Positions 1-11,784 are shown, numbered from the stretch's first letter. The stretch: DNA of 64,000 nt from Hetaerina americana (GCA_022747635.1 JAKTNV010000065.1:1811501-1875500), one strand, 5' to 3'. The notes: a model not told the origin generated them from the sequence alone. Made by a program: numbers and translations.

Positions 1-105
1 GGGATTTTGATTACAAGAATTCTGGTCTCTTATTGTTCTCGGAAAAAATGACCATTTAAATCTGTCTGTCCTGCCGTCAATCTCTCTAATCTTACATTCG
101 TGATC
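1..105 (-). pseudogene. CR1/L2-like LINE ORF2 C-terminal fragment
   Basis: Read on the minus strand, this stretch encodes a decayed version of the extreme C-terminus of the LINE reverse transcriptase found at 4141-4614, ending in an FFPRTIRDQN-like motif where the better copy has FFPRTIRNHN. It is cut by the window edge and carries mismatches. It belongs to the same repeated LINE family as the copies at 3074, 8635 and 10250. The family assignment rests on this short similarity only. Confidence 0.55.
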
Positions 106-360
106 GCTTTTGAAATATGTCCATTCAAATTCACTCATTACTTATGAAATATGCAGTTTCGCCAAAATGAATCATTATTCAGTGCAGTAATTTGTCTCTT
201 TTCAGCTGAGGGCTGCATCATGAACGAATTCGGAGGAATAAAACGAGATATTTCGCGGAACTATCAACAGGATTTTGTTTCAGTAACCTAGACATAATGA
301 TTCTCCAATTCCCACACTAAATTAATTCTTCTTTTTTCATCAATATACATATTATATCTA
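106..360. other. AT-rich spacer
   Basis: No open reading frame of note, no terminal repeat and no RNA-like fold was seen here. It separates two LINE-derived fragments of opposite orientation. Confidence 0.4.
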
Positions 361-430
361 GCTATAGGCGCTAGTATCCCCCCGCCACACGCCCTTGCGG
401 CGGCTTGCGGGGTATTATGTAGATGATAAG
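361..430 (+). repeat. LINE 3' tail (copy 1)
   Basis: Contains the conserved GC-rich tail segment (CCCCCGCCACACGCCCTTGC followed by GGCGGCTTGCGGGG, then TATTATGTAGATG). This segment ends every better-preserved CR1/L2-like LINE copy in the window. Nothing coding remains upstream, so this is an extremely 5'-truncated insertion or a remnant. Confidence 0.8.
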
Positions 431-1469
431 CCACCGATTTGGACGTGAGTGGGAGGAATTAAAGGGAATATTGAAATTTATCTTTTGCTAAATTTGGGAT
501 CCAGTAAATTTTGACCTTCAAATATTAAATTTAAAAGACCTTATCCTTGACCCATTCTACTTGGTTCTTACACCCTCTGTTACACACATAGATAGTGGAT
601 TGCAGTTCCAATATAATCGCCATATGAGGGTTTCAGATTCCGTATCCTACAATATATATTATTAAAGAGAAATTATTACTCTCTAGGCATCTATTTCGGA
701 TCTTTTCGCCCGACATATCTTGATTAACGTACATTTTTGGCCAACTTATCCATTAACACTGACCAGTATCAATGCACCTCGAGTCATGGGCTTTTAGGGG
801 TTAAATTTGACGACAACCTAATACGCAGTCATTTTAAAACGAAGACTGTGGATGGAAAAGTTCTGGTAAATACACCCTTACGGTTGAGTTTCCTAAAGCT
901 ACTAGTTAGTTCTTTAAAAATCGATCCTAAATTAATATAACAGACTCTTTTAAGTTGATATTCTTTCAAAATATAAGAGAAAAGTTCCGATAGTTGTATA
1001 ATAATTAGAAGGCTATACGCGATTACTTTATAAGTCTTAAGAAAAACGAATATGGTGATAAGAGATATGAACGTACCAAAACAAATATATACTCTGAAAA
1101 ATAGATCTGATGAGCATTCACTTCAGTTTTCTGATGGCCAATATCAGGGATACTCTACTCCGCCGACTTCGACCGTCTATAGTTTATTAATTTTATGAGC
1201 ATTGGAAAATATGGTACAAAGGATTTCCACCCATTGAACTGTACCTGCGTCCCGTGCAACATACACCCACTTTTGGCTACAGCCTCCCAACTTTCAGTTT
1301 TGTCACATTTTTGTCAGGATATCACAAGAGAAACCAAAGCCTAGAAAAACCCCACGTCCATTTTCAGTAATATATACTAGATAGTAGTCTTAGTCAATTA
1401 TTTCATTTCCCAGTGTGCCGTTTTCCGTGCTATTCCTATTAAACAGTATCCTGTATTTCTGCTTGTATG
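431..1469. other. Unannotated AT-rich region
   Basis: About 1 kb with only short ORFs that resemble nothing recognisable. A 67-codon frame at 737-940 has no domain or repeat match that I can see. No host gene is supported. Confidence 0.4.
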
Positions 1470-1545
1470 GCTGGTTCCCTGAGCATCCCCCGCCATACGC
1501 CCTCGCGACGGCTGCTTAAGGGTCACTGTGTAGATGCAGATGCAT
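1470..1545 (+). repeat. LINE 3' tail (copy 2, decayed)
   Basis: Diverged copy of the GC-rich LINE tail: CCCCCGCCATACGCCCTCGC, then a mutated second arm and GTGTAGATGCAGATGCATC. The terminal TGTAGATG-like repeat is kept, which identifies it despite substitutions in the stem. Confidence 0.7.
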
Positions 1546-1839
1546 CTTTTCAGCACACTGGCACATTAGGCCGAAAACCTGAAAAATGATGCAACAAATA
1601 GTTTGTCATTAAAAGGTCGTGTATGTACGAGTAACATTCGAGGGTTTGTAAAAGGACATCGAGAAACCATTAAACTAGACTCCCCTCTTTCTGTACAATT
1701 TAATTCATCAGCCGAAATTTTATTTCATCTCTTAATGTTTCGATCCGAAAGATCATTCGAACGAGCGCAAAATAACAAGCAATAATTTCATGCAAATAAA
1801 AAATTAGATCGGAGAAATCGTCACATCCTTCTCGGAACT

Positions 1840-2640
1840 TCTCTGGTGTATTTCAAGCGTCGGGGGGGAAGATCGTCGTCGCTTCGATTCCCATTAGGAA
1901 GCAAACAATGGGGAACCGTGAGTGGCCCCGACCGCGGGAAGCGGTCGATTTGGAAGAGCACACATACACATTGTGTAAAGTACGTGAGCCAAACACTTCC
2001 ATATACCTAACCTCTTTCCATCCCCTCTTCTTCCCCATCTCAAAAACCCAGTTTCCCGGTTCCGAGGCCACTCGACTCAACGTCAATGGTGGAGAGCCCC
2101 CCCCCACTCTTTACCTACGTACCCCTTTCCCTCCGCTCTTACTTCCACCCGACCATGAGGGTCTCCTTCCTCGCCCCTCGTTCGACTCCTCATTCCATCC
2201 CCACCCCCTGCGGGCACGGACAAACCCCTTTGAGCACCTTTAACTCTCGCTCCTTTCGTCTCCCTCTCTTTCCACCCCATCCCATTATATCTCCCCGTTC
2301 CCTTTCCGGCCCGACCAACACTCCAACACGTCGCCGCCTTTCGCCGCCCGGTCTGTGGCTGGGATGGAGCCAGGGAGCAGGAGTGGGGTGGGCGGCGCGT
2401 GGTGGTGGCAGAGTGGGGTGAGGAATGCGCGCGTGCCTCGGACAATGGGGGAGGCAGAAACTGGAGGGCGGTGGGCCGGAGGAGGAGATTGGGGTTGGGG
2501 GCAGAGGGGGAGGGATGGGGATGAAAGAGAAGTCGTGAGGGAGAGAGGTTGCAGCAGCAGCATCAGGGAGGGGTGGAGTGGGAAGAGGAGGGAAATGTAT
2601 GCGGCATAACGTACAGCGCTCCAAACGAACGTGCTACCCA
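1840..2640. other. GC-rich, strand-asymmetric island
   Basis: The first part (about 1990-2340) is pyrimidine-rich on the plus strand and the second part (about 2345-2590) is purine-rich with GGGG and GGAGG runs. Overlapping ORFs of 84-144 codons occur in several frames on both strands. They are Pro/Ser or Gly/Arg low-complexity translations and look like by-products of base composition. No splice-bounded exon is evident. It could be a CpG-type regulatory island or a simple-sequence repeat. Confidence 0.5.
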
Positions 2641-3384
2641 CTCTTTGAAAGAGCCTTGCTGATCGATGCGCTGTTTTGAGATCGATGTATCGTCGATAAC
2701 GAAGTCTAAATAACTATATTTATTTCAAAAAAATTTTCCTATTGCCTCGCTCCACGTGGATGTCACACAGAACGCCTAAATTTAACAGCTTTGCGTTTCA
2801 ATCTCGCACCTTTTTTGCTTGAGGCGCGCGATCATACTGACGACCATTTTCAACTACCAGTCGAAAGATGGGCTGAAAAATGAAAATATTATTTATTGAG
2901 TTAGAAAGAATGTTCAGGCATCATTTTTGCAAGAGGTGTACTACGATATTTTCGATGCTTTGCGCGTCTATATTTCACATTTATTTTTCACGTGTATCGG
3001 CGAAATTGCTTATTTTCGTCAAATTAGTCAAGTGGGTGGTCCATTGACCAACTTTCATTGAGGTCGTTGGCACCATCTACATCTACTTAATACCCCGCAA
3101 GCCGCCGCAAGGGCGTGTGGCGGGGGGTGTTAAGACACCACCCGTAATTTAGAAGAGGAAAAAAAACCGCATGTAAACACCATAAAATCATACATCCACA
3201 AAAAAAAACATGGCATACATTCATGCAAGAACACTTACACCCCACACACATGCTAACACTCAAACTACATCTTACATACACATGCACCTAAAAGTATACC
3301 TAACAGCTTTGCAGTTTTTAACTTTGCTCCAACTTGTAAATTCAATGTTTTTAATATTTCTAAAGTGACTTCGGTTTCTTACTA

Positions 3385-4137
3385 CGAGGGTCATCCGGAA
3401 AGTAGTACCCGTTCGTGAAATAAAGACACAAAAGTAAATATTAACAAACATAAAAAATTTTATTTGAAAGAGGATACTTTAAACTACTTCTCAACATAAT
3501 CTCCAAGCAAATTAAGGCATTTGTCATAACGTGTGACAAGTTTCTGTATTCCTGCTGCATAGTCCTTCGCCGCCAGCTCATTGAGATACGCGAGGGACCC
3601 ATCTTGCACAAATTTTTGCATAATGCAGATGGTGTTTAACAATTTCATAAACAATTGTTCGAGAAACATTGGGAAAATGCTCACAGATGTCATCAATTGT
3701 GACGCGCCGATCGTTCCTCACGAATTCGTCAACTGAGCTCACCAGTTGGTCTGTAATGACAGACGGTCTCCCCGAACGCTCATCGTCGTGTGTGTTCCCC
3801 CTCCCCATGTTGAAGTTGCGACACCACCGCCGAACAGACGACTCGTCCATTACATTGTCTCCATACACCTCCTTTAATTGGCGATGAATATCACATGGGC
3901 GAACGTTTCTTGCATTGAGGAATTTAATCACTGCCCTCACTTCACAACTGGCGGCGTTCTCAATTTTTTTAAACATTGTAAACAATCACAGAAACAACAC
4001 AGGCAATGCTAGCGTCACGCAACTTGGCTCAGAGAAGGCAGACAAGCCACTGAAGCTATCTGACCTCGTCCAGCGGCTACTCGCGTCGTCAGCACTTCAT
4101 GCGGCACGAACGGGTACTACTTTCCGGATGACCCTCG
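3385..4137 (-). mobile_element. Internally deleted mariner element (non-autonomous)
   Basis: A 753-bp Tc1/mariner element flanked by TA at 3383-3384 and 4138-4139. The terminal inverted repeats are near-perfect: CGAGGGTCATCCGGAAAGTA at both ends, continuing into GTACCCGTTCGTG. It carries only the start and end of a transposase gene. The N-terminal paired helix-turn-helix region (3985 to about 3580, minus) is fused to a short C-terminal piece ending GDYVEK at 3484. The whole catalytic triad region is missing. It would need transposase supplied in trans. Confidence 0.92.
3484..3985 (-). pseudogene. Mariner transposase remnant lacking the catalytic domain
   Basis: Translation from 3985 gives a 135-residue frame with mariner DNA-binding features: an N-terminal HTH (EVRAVIKFLNARNVRPCDIH), the DDERSGRPS linker and a second HTH (RRVTIDDICEHFPNVSRTIV). 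It ends shortly after a WVPR motif. The C-terminal LAAKDYAAGIQKLVTRYDKC...LGDYVEK block lies in another frame. A typical mariner transposase is about 340-350 residues, so over half is missing, including all three catalytic aspartates. Confidence 0.88.
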
Positions 4138-4617
4138 TATTATGATTTCTGATTGTTCGGGGAAAGAATGAGTATTTGTACCTATCTGTCCTGGAATCTA
4201 TCTCCCTTAGTTTATCTTTGTGGTCTGATCTACCTAAGTAGTGTGGGGCCATTATAATTCCTTCAGTGTCATAGTTAAACTCGTTTGTTCTGAACCTTTC
4301 TAAAAGTCTAAGCCTAGCTTGTTCTCTCCGCACTTCAAGTGGTTCCCAGCCTAAATCCCCTAAGAGACCTGTCACACTTGTGTTCTTATGTTAACAATTT
4401 TTAACGAATCTAGCGGATTTTCTTTGGACTTTATCTAATTCTATTTGCCAAATTATTTCCCAAGGATCCCAAATACTTGTGGCATATTCCAAATGAGGTC
4501 TAACTAGAGCAAAATAACACCTCTCTTTAACTGTTACATTACATTTCCCCACCACCCGTTTTATGAAGCCAAGTTTCTTTAAAGCTGATCCGCATATTGT
4601 CCCCATCACTCCTAGTG

Positions 4618-4984
4618 GATAGCTCTAGAAGAATAGAGGGAAGTGTCCATGTATAAATATTGATTTTGGAAAACATGTAAAATTAATAAACATCTCCTTC
4701 GTTCATATTTGCCGTCGAGGTACAAATTTCTCAATACGATGAAATGGAGAAGAGATAGTAGAATAGAAGGATAGTAGAATATAGTAGAGATAGACCCATC
4801 AATTTATCTGTTCAGTATTCAAAATTAAAGGCATCGACTAGACGGAGTAGAACACTTTCAGAGTTTAGACTGAGCTCGTCTTCCGCCCTCGAACTGCAGC
4901 TGACTTGCAAAAAGATACCGTTCGCTAATAAATGACATGATCGGTGCTGCCAGACTTCAATTCTCCTTCATTAATTCCACTTTG
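4618..4984. other. Degenerate interval between two LINE fragments
   Basis: It lies between RT palm-type motifs (4985-5480) and the RT C-terminus (4141-4614) on the minus strand. Its length is similar to what an RT would have between those blocks, but I could not read a Y/F-x-DD motif. It may be an eroded part of the same LINE or unrelated filler. Confidence 0.3.
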
Positions 4985-5480
4985 CACGAAGTAATCTATT
5001 TACATTTCATAACCTACTCACACTGTGGTATACTAGGGTGAAAGGCTATCTCTCTGTTTCTACCCCAACTAAAATCCTACGGGAAGTAAACTCTGGGAAT
5101 CGAGATACCTCATGATTGCACTTACAATTATCATCTCTAAGATTTTGCATGAGATGAGTGTAAAGGAGATGGGTCGGTAAATACCCGGATATTTTCTATC
5201 ACCTTTGTGAAATATGAGCGTAGACTACTTTTCAGTCCTAGAGTACTGTGCGATCATGTAGGGATTTGTTGAATATAATTTCCAAATAAGGATCAATTTC
5301 TGATTCCATCGTTTTGTATAAGCAGGCAGGGATTTTATCAGGGACTGGTGATTTGTTTGAACTGATGTATTTCGTTCGATTCTAAGAGAAGTTATCACAA
5401 TTTTAGACAAATTGCTCTTGAGAGAGATTCAAATTGTTCCGGCATGCGATTATTAACAACACTATGAAATGCGTCATTAG
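4985..5480 (-). pseudogene. CR1/L2-like reverse transcriptase core fragment
   Basis: Reading the minus strand with frame changes gives recognisable non-LTR RT blocks in the right order: SSNKSPVPDKIPACLYKTM, EIDPYLEIIFNKSLHDRTVL, then an IFHKGDRKYPGIYRPISFT block and a CKILEMIIVSAIMRYLDS block. These match the usual N/S-K-S-P-G-P-D-G-I-P, NYRPISL and L-E-I-V-S-x-x-x-x-x-L regions. Several stops and frameshifts are present, so it is dead. It may be the upstream part of the LINE at 3074-4617. Confidence 0.7.
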
Positions 5481-6789
5481 ATTTAAGCTGGAAGCCTCTT
5501 GATTCTCAAGAAGAGCCGGCAAGATTTGGGACTTTTAGAGAGATAGGGTTACCTGAGGTTTTGACGATACTAAGAGATTTATTAGCGTAACACTAATGCT
5601 TTGGTTTATTGAAATAATGAGATGGGAGAAGGAGTGTTATACACCATCACGAACAGATTCAAGTTCTCTTTCTTCCCTCGCACGATTCTTAGTGGTAAAA
5701 AATCTAATCCAAGAGCCCGAAAAATTCAATTAACTTGATTATTTAAAGTTGATGAATTGGCCAAGCGCAACAATTATTGCATACAGACATTTGTGTAAAA
5801 AATAGTTTTATAGGGGCAAACATGTATTCAATTGAATGCATAGACAAATATTTTTCCATGTGTGCCTCACACTCCCCTCCCAGCCACACACCATTGAGTC
5901 TGTAGATGGAGTTGAAACTCAAGGGTAATTAATTAAAAATCAAATATTAGCCGATAAAATAGAATAAAAATATTTATTTGCTAGCTTGAATTTTTTTTCG
6001 ATCCATAGTACGAACGTCCGAAGTCTTGCTCGACACTTTCTGATTTTTAGATTCACGTTCTATACTACTGGCAGTTTTTGTATTCTTTTATCAAACCTTC
6101 ATGGCTTGTGCTACGTACTTATTATTTGATATTCCATTTAAGGAATGCATCGTTTCCAAATAAACTAAACCCTTCCATTTTATCTAACTCTTCTTCCTAT
6201 CTAGTCCATCAGACTCAATTGAGTTTCATATACGGGCGTATATAAGCCACAGAAGAACGTGTGGCCACATGTAATGTGGCTTAATATTATTTTGATTCTG
6301 TCATTACATCTCAAACCCTCAATGTTAGCGACCACTTCAGATGCTCTCTTCATCAATGGTGCTAAATCGTTTATCATATGATTTTTCCTCCATGATTCTA
6401 AGTTTCTGTAACTTTTATCTTCAATTCAATTTTATTTTCGACGCTTTCATTGAAAATAACAGTTGCACATGCTTTCCTTACGCCATTTTTATCTCTATTT
6501 CCTACTTGACTCGTTCGGATGTAATTAGAGCCATCTGGTGTTTATAGTGTTTCCTACTTACTTTTGACTTTTAGATGCTATTACTAATTTCAAAACAGAA
6601 TTAAATTCTATGATTTCACCTTCAATTGACACCATTGAAATCTACTGAAATTCCCTGGGAAATTTAAACGGCATTAACGAGAGAAGAAATTAATTTTTTT
6701 TCGATTGGTTAAAATAAATAAAATCTATCAATAAATTTAATAGATAAAGTCATCAGGTAGATTTAAAATTAGAATTCAAAAGGTGTTTG
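5481..6789. other. Unannotated AT-rich region
   Basis: About 1.3 kb of AT-rich DNA. Short ORFs (for example 6341-6547) have no recognisable domain. No tail, terminal repeat or tRNA-like box was found. Confidence 0.4.
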
Positions 6790-7150
6790 TCTCCTCATAC
6801 ACATCTTCAATCATCTCCAAAGAAAATTCATCGATACTGGACTTATTGCTCGTAAATGGTGTCGTCTTCGCAGCCTTGGCCAATCAGGTATCTTTTCCAG
6901 TAACTCTTCATTAAAATGCATTCAATCGTAGAACCGTTCAAAGCATTCTTTCCATCTCGTTGTTCGCGTTTAATCTTAATTAGAGCCTCGCCGTTCTGAT
7001 GCATAAATGGATTGCACCTTGAATTAATTTCCTTGAACGTTTTCCCATTTTCATTTAAGCTATGTTAAATTTTAAGGAATGAGTATTTTCTTAATCTCTT
7101 CATGTAATTTCTTCTATCATTTTTCCCGAGAATACATTTCCCTCCGATTC
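6790..7150 (-). pseudogene. Possible LINE ORF2 linker fragment (between endonuclease and RT)
   Basis: On the minus strand a mutated frame reads roughly NPFMHQNGEALIKIKREQ followed by RWKECFERFYD and a DxMHFNEELLEKIP-like stretch. This resembles the region preceding the RT in many insect LINEs, where a D-K-N-G-E-x-L segment is followed by R-W-x-E-Y-F-E-x-L-Y/L. The similarity is short and read across frameshifts, so the call is tentative. Confidence 0.35.
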
Positions 7151-7839
7151 ATTTCTTCAATTAATTCCTAGACTCCTACTGAAAGCAAGGATTCTCTCTA
7201 GATATCTTACTCGTTACCAACAGCTTCCTGAAAATTATATACGAGTTCTCTCTTTTATTAATACTCTTCCATTTCATCACAGCCGACACCAGATTATCTT
7301 TTTTTCCGAATGCTTTCATCATCTTACCCAAATAGGTGTCTTTCATTTTTTCTACTTGAAATTTGAATTTTTTTGAACAAAAATTGGCAATTTGTCATTA
7401 AGATATACGAGATATCACTCACTTAATTTGTGCACATTGAAATGCTTTCATTAAGCCATGAATCGCTCCCAAATAGTAAAGCTAGTAACTTCCTCATATG
7501 TTATTTAATTATTTCGCTTAAGGTAAGCGAGGTATTTTTTTAATGAACCGCTGGATGGACGAAAGAATTACAAGGAACCGGTGTTTTCGAGGAAGTGTGC
7601 ATAACACAAAAAAAATCATTCCCTTTCAAGTTTGAACGCATTACTAAACGCTTACAAACGCTATTAAATGACGCGCGTGGATGACCCTTTCTCCCTCGAG
7701 GATTTCCCCTATTTCAAAACGATAGACGCCTCTCTTCGAGTGGGAGGGAGGGTAGAGGAACTCTGTTTTTAAAAGATAAGGAAACGATCCAAGTGGCGAC
7801 CCGGTCACCACGTCGTTAGAATAAGAAAGGTTTATCCCC
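7151..7839. other. Unannotated AT-rich region
   Basis: No coding, RNA or repeat feature could be supported. Local runs of T and A are typical of the intergenic background of the window. Confidence 0.4.
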
Positions 7840-8340
7840 TGCTATTCCACGAGGTTAAAAATTTCCCCCTCCTTAATTTTTTTTCGGCAATGCAGCCAAC
7901 TCGCAGGGTTCGCGATGGGCCTTCGGAACGAGAAATCAATGGGGGCCGGGGGTTGTGTGACGGCGGCGGGGAGGAGTAGGATGGAAATGAGAGCGGGCGT
8001 CTCTGGCGATGATACGCGTGCGAGATAACGGCTAATGTCCAAACAGAAGAGGGAGGGAGGAAGTGGGGGGACGACCGCTGCAAAGTGGACACAAGGGCGC
8101 CCTCTTTTATAATGGAACTCATTAACGGCCGTTTGGATGGAGGTGGAGAAAGATGAGGTTTGCCCGACGGACCTCCTGCCCGCGACGCAGGAGGTCCGTC
8201 GGGCATTAGACGAAGGGATGGAGGCAGGGGAGATGGGGCGGGAGAGATAGCAAGGATGGAAGGCGGAGGCGTCGGAGAGAAGGGACCTTCTAAAGTGCAC
8301 CAGTGATTCAGACGAAATTCGAGATCGCGAGCTCTTATTT
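7840..8340. other. GC-rich island with a perfect hairpin
   Basis: Purine-rich on the plus strand. Overlapping minus-strand frames of 168 and 124 codons read as Ser/Pro/Arg-rich sequence without a recognisable domain. I do not call either a gene. The only discrete structure is the hairpin at 8161-8205. An exon of a low-complexity protein cannot be excluded without transcript data. Confidence 0.45.
8161..8205. repeat. Perfect 18-bp GC-rich inverted repeat (hairpin)
   Basis: TGCCCGACGGACCTCCTG (8161-8178) is the exact reverse complement of 8188-8205. The centre is 9 nt, and one further C-G pair closes it to a 7-nt loop. It lies within the GC-rich island at 7840-8340. No T-run follows that would suggest a terminator-like role, and its function is unknown. 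Confidence 0.9.
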
Positions 8341-8634
8341 CTGGCCACGCATTGGAACTCTTTTATCTATTAACGCTTTTGCCTGCTGATTATCGAGGCG
8401 CATCCTATTCCCTGGAAATCCTTATGCATAGTAAATGGTACCCTACGTGCAACATGCTATTTCGGATCTGATCGATCTACATAATTACGTGATGGCAAGA
8501 AACACGCTTGCAGTATGCAACTTAGTTTTCAATATGACTTCTCTTGGGTCAAGTAGAAAATGCACATCGCGAAGAAATGCGAAAGTTAAAAGAGAGGTGT
8601 TATTTCGTATTAGATTATAACCCATTTGGATTAC

Positions 8635-9258
8635 GTCCAAAGTATTCGAGATCCTTGGCAGATATGGTTTGATGCAATTGAAAGAATTAGATCAAGTTCC
8701 GAAAAAACCCGCCAGATTCGTCTAAAATTGTGACGACTAAAAGACGAGCGTGACAGGGCATTTAGAGCAATTAGACTGGGAGCCACTTGAGATGCGAAGA
8801 GAACAAGTGAGACAGAATTTTAGCGAGATTCTGAACGAACGAATTCAACCGGAATTATTATGGCCCCACATTATTTTGGCAGGTTAGATCACAAAGATAA
8901 AATAAGGGAGATGTGTATATATATATCTATCCAGTATGGATAGATATAAATCATCGCTCTTTCTTCTGACGATCAGGAATCATAATAGTAAAAAACTGAA
9001 GCCAAATTTGTTACAAGTGGGAATAAGGTTAAATGACGCTGCATAAATTCTAGTGAATTCGTTGGTGCATACGCTTTTGTTTATTAGTTTCTAATGTATG
9101 TATTTTCGTGTGTGTAATTTGAATTAAGTTTTGCATGAATATATACGTTTGTGTGTATGTGCATGTTTTTTTGTTTGATTCTATTTTACGGGTGGTGTCC
9201 TAGCACCCCCTGCCACACACCATGGCGGCGGTTTGCGGGGTATTGACTAGATGTAGAA
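8635..9258 (+). mobile_element. CR1/L2-like LINE, 5'-truncated and decayed
   Basis: A plus-strand copy of the family at 3074-4617. The start preserves an RDPWQIW-like version of the better copy's WDPWEIIW. It continues through the LEQLDWEPLEMRREQ-equivalent segment, the APHYFGRLDHKDKIREM-like block and a 3' UTR. The end is ACGGGTGGTGTCCTAGCACC, the GC-rich stem and TAGATGTAG. Multiple frameshifts and an AT dinucleotide expansion near 8915 make it non-functional. Confidence 0.8.
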
Positions 9259-10249
9259 TTCCATCATTTTTAACGATTCCAATCAATGCAACTGGTAGCA
9301 ATAAAAACATAAATGCTTGGAGAGCTGCTTTCCTGTCATTACAATACCGTCATTTTTATGTTAAGAAACTATACTCGTAAATCACTATATTTGAAAACTG
9401 ATAAAGTTAGGAGTACCGAAAAACCGGTATCGGCAGCGAAGCAAGCAATAGATCCAGTGTTTCGATATGAATATTACAAGTCATTCCCCTAGCGATATTA
9501 TAAGGCACACATTTCAAAATAAATAGCGATACTCAGGCTATATGTGATATTTGATGTATGACGCAATCGTTTATATGAATCCGTGAACCTAGACGGCGAA
9601 AACATTGACAAACCACACGGCATGATCCAATTAATGGATTAATTTCACATGCAACGTTTGCCTTGGGTTCCCTGTTTACTTCAAATATTTACACTTAACA
9701 ATGTTCCCAGCTAACACTAATAAATAAATCTTCCCAGTGAAATAGTATATTAAAGCAGTGCGCTTCAAAAATTGGAATAACGATGAGATTGCAAAATCCT
9801 AATCATTCAGCGGAAGTAAAACGTTTGTTTTCGTTTCATCATTAGCATTTCCTTTTATAAGTAATAGAGAATTAGTATTATTAACAAAAAACCTGAAAGG
9901 ATTAAATGGATGAGTCTGCCATAGGATATGGATATCAATCATTGTTGATACACTCGTACATCGCTTTACGTCTGCTCTTTGGAGCAGTACAGTTGCTTTT
10001 CATGAACTACGAGTACTCGAGAAGGAGGGGAAATGTTTTCCCAGGTTTTATTACGAATGAATTGAAGGAGACCTCTTGACCTCAGGCGTTGGTCGCTTTC
10101 ATCTTTCATTAATGCAATAGGCATCCCGATTTTATACTGGATGCAACTCGAACACCTCAGCAAAAGCAAAACAAAGTCAAATGCATTTTATTTTTTCAAA
10201 TTTATCTGAATATTAATGGATTATTATGTTGTGTTTTATTGTTACGATT
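9259..10249. other. Unannotated AT-rich region
   Basis: Spacer between two same-strand LINE copies. Nothing recognisable was found. A 67-codon minus-strand frame at 9966-10169 has no domain signature. Confidence 0.4.
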
Positions 10250-10787
10250 AGAAGACGAGTTTGATAGGAATTTAGGGGAACTAGACTAGGAGCCGCTTGA
10301 GATACGATGAGAACAAGCGAGAATTAAGACTTTTAGTATGGTTCAGGACATCTGAGTATAACTATTACACAAATAGAATTATTATGGCCCCAAATTATTT
10401 GGGTAGGTTAAACCATAAAGATAAGATAAGGGAGATGGATTCCGGGACAGGTAGATACAAATATGTGTTATCACGCCAGAAAATTAGGAATCATAATAGT
10501 AAGAAATCAAAGTCGTAATAGAAATACTGGAGGCATTCAGTATACAAGCGAGGACAAGAATAAACGCATGGAACATGTACAGGTACCTGTATGTTAGTTG
10601 CTAGTAAATGTATTTGCATGTGGGTAAGTTATACTGGGTTTAACATGATTGTATACGTCTCTGTGGGTGTGAATTGGCATAGTGTTGTTTGCTTTACATG
10701 TGGTTTTGTTCTTTTTTACGGGTGGTGCCCTAGAACCCACCGCCAAAGCCCTTGCGGCGGATGGCGGGTTATTGTGTCATTAGATTA
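10250..10787 (+). mobile_element. CR1/L2-like LINE, 5'-truncated
   Basis: A plus-strand LINE copy with a partly open frame (10297-10518) showing RELRLLVWFRTSEYNYYTN and APNYLGRLNHKDKIREMDS blocks. The 3' UTR reads GCATGTGGGTAAG, then TACGTCTCTGTGGGTGTGAA, ACGGGTGGTGCCCTAG and a diverged GC-rich stem ending in GGGTTATTGTGTC. It is the best uninterrupted reference here for the coding-to-tail junction of this family. Confidence 0.85.
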
Positions 10788-11784
10788 TGGGAATTGAGGA
10801 GGATATATACGATATTAGAATGGAGGTCAACGCTAAGGTCCTAAAATTCAAACGACACGAAAAAGTATTCATCGGGCTGGTTTTGACACCATGAGTGCAT
10901 CTAATATTGATATTTATGTCATCTTGTGAAAGGCATAAATTCAAGATGAAAGGTCACTTCCTTTCATTGCGTCACCTGACTTCTTTCAAGTAGCACTGTA
11001 ACCCAGATAATCGCACGGCTTTGAAAATAACTACCGTGGTCCAAAGTCATCACCTTATTTTGAACCGAGACCAACCATTCAATGGCCAAAAAAGGTGTCT
11101 TAAAAGATATCACTCTTCTTTAGACAATGCTTATATACCATTTAGTAGCAAGATTGTACATTTCTTCATTATTCAAGACACGCCTTCAAGGAATGTCCTT
11201 CTTCTCGCTGCAGAACTAAACATGGGCTACGTATATGATACTGATGGAGAAAGAAAATTTATGTCAAACTTAAACGAGAATGTCAGGAGGCAAGGAAAAC
11301 TACGGGAGGGAAGTGGATAATATAATAATATTAGAGACAATTTTAAACGCATGAGACTGAATGAATTCTCATTTAAATAAATATTGGGAGTGACATTACA
11401 AGAAATATTAAATACTTAAGTATATATCCTTTAGGAATAAGGGAAATCTACATTGAAAAAGCATGGAAAACCATCGGAAACTGATTAAATGGATGATTTT
11501 TGCAAGTTTTAATAAAACACGAAACTATTTACTCGGTTATTTGTTTAACCAGGGAGAAAAAAATTATGGTACATATCCTTTTTCCTATACTTCCACCTTC
11601 ATGGCAGACAGCTGCACTAATTTACACTCCATTGACTTCTAGGCAAATACACTCAATGAAATTGTATTTCTTCGAGAAGTATCTGCCAAGACTTTCTTGA
11701 CGGATACGTGCAGTGAAGCGATTGCCAGAATTGATAGAAATGATGATTGCCAGAAAAATTTATTTCCAGCATTGATAAATTCAC
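10788..11784. other. Unannotated AT-rich region
   Basis: A 99-codon plus-strand frame at 11021-11320 begins with ATG and is one of the longer isolated frames. It has no recognisable motif and no supporting splice context. I do not call it a gene. Confidence 0.35.

Larger units (their letters stand above)
3074..4617 (-). mobile_element. 5'-truncated CR1/L2-like LINE, split by a mariner element
   Basis: Minus-strand LINE copy. From 4614 to 4141 it encodes the C-terminal part of a non-LTR reverse transcriptase (motifs LKKLGFIKRVVGKC, FALVRPHLEYATSIWDP, RLLERFRTNEFNYDTEGI, MAPHYLGRSDHKDKLREID, FFPRTIRNHN). The reading frame is broken in two near 4390. The 3' UTR runs from 3384 to 3074 and ends in the GC-rich tail and GTAGATGTAGATG. 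A deleted mariner (3385-4137) interrupts it. Joining the flanks across the mariner restores AATCATAATAGTAAGAAA, which matches the uninterrupted copy at 10250-10787. The RT fragment at 4985-5480 may be the 5' part of the same insertion. Confidence 0.85.
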
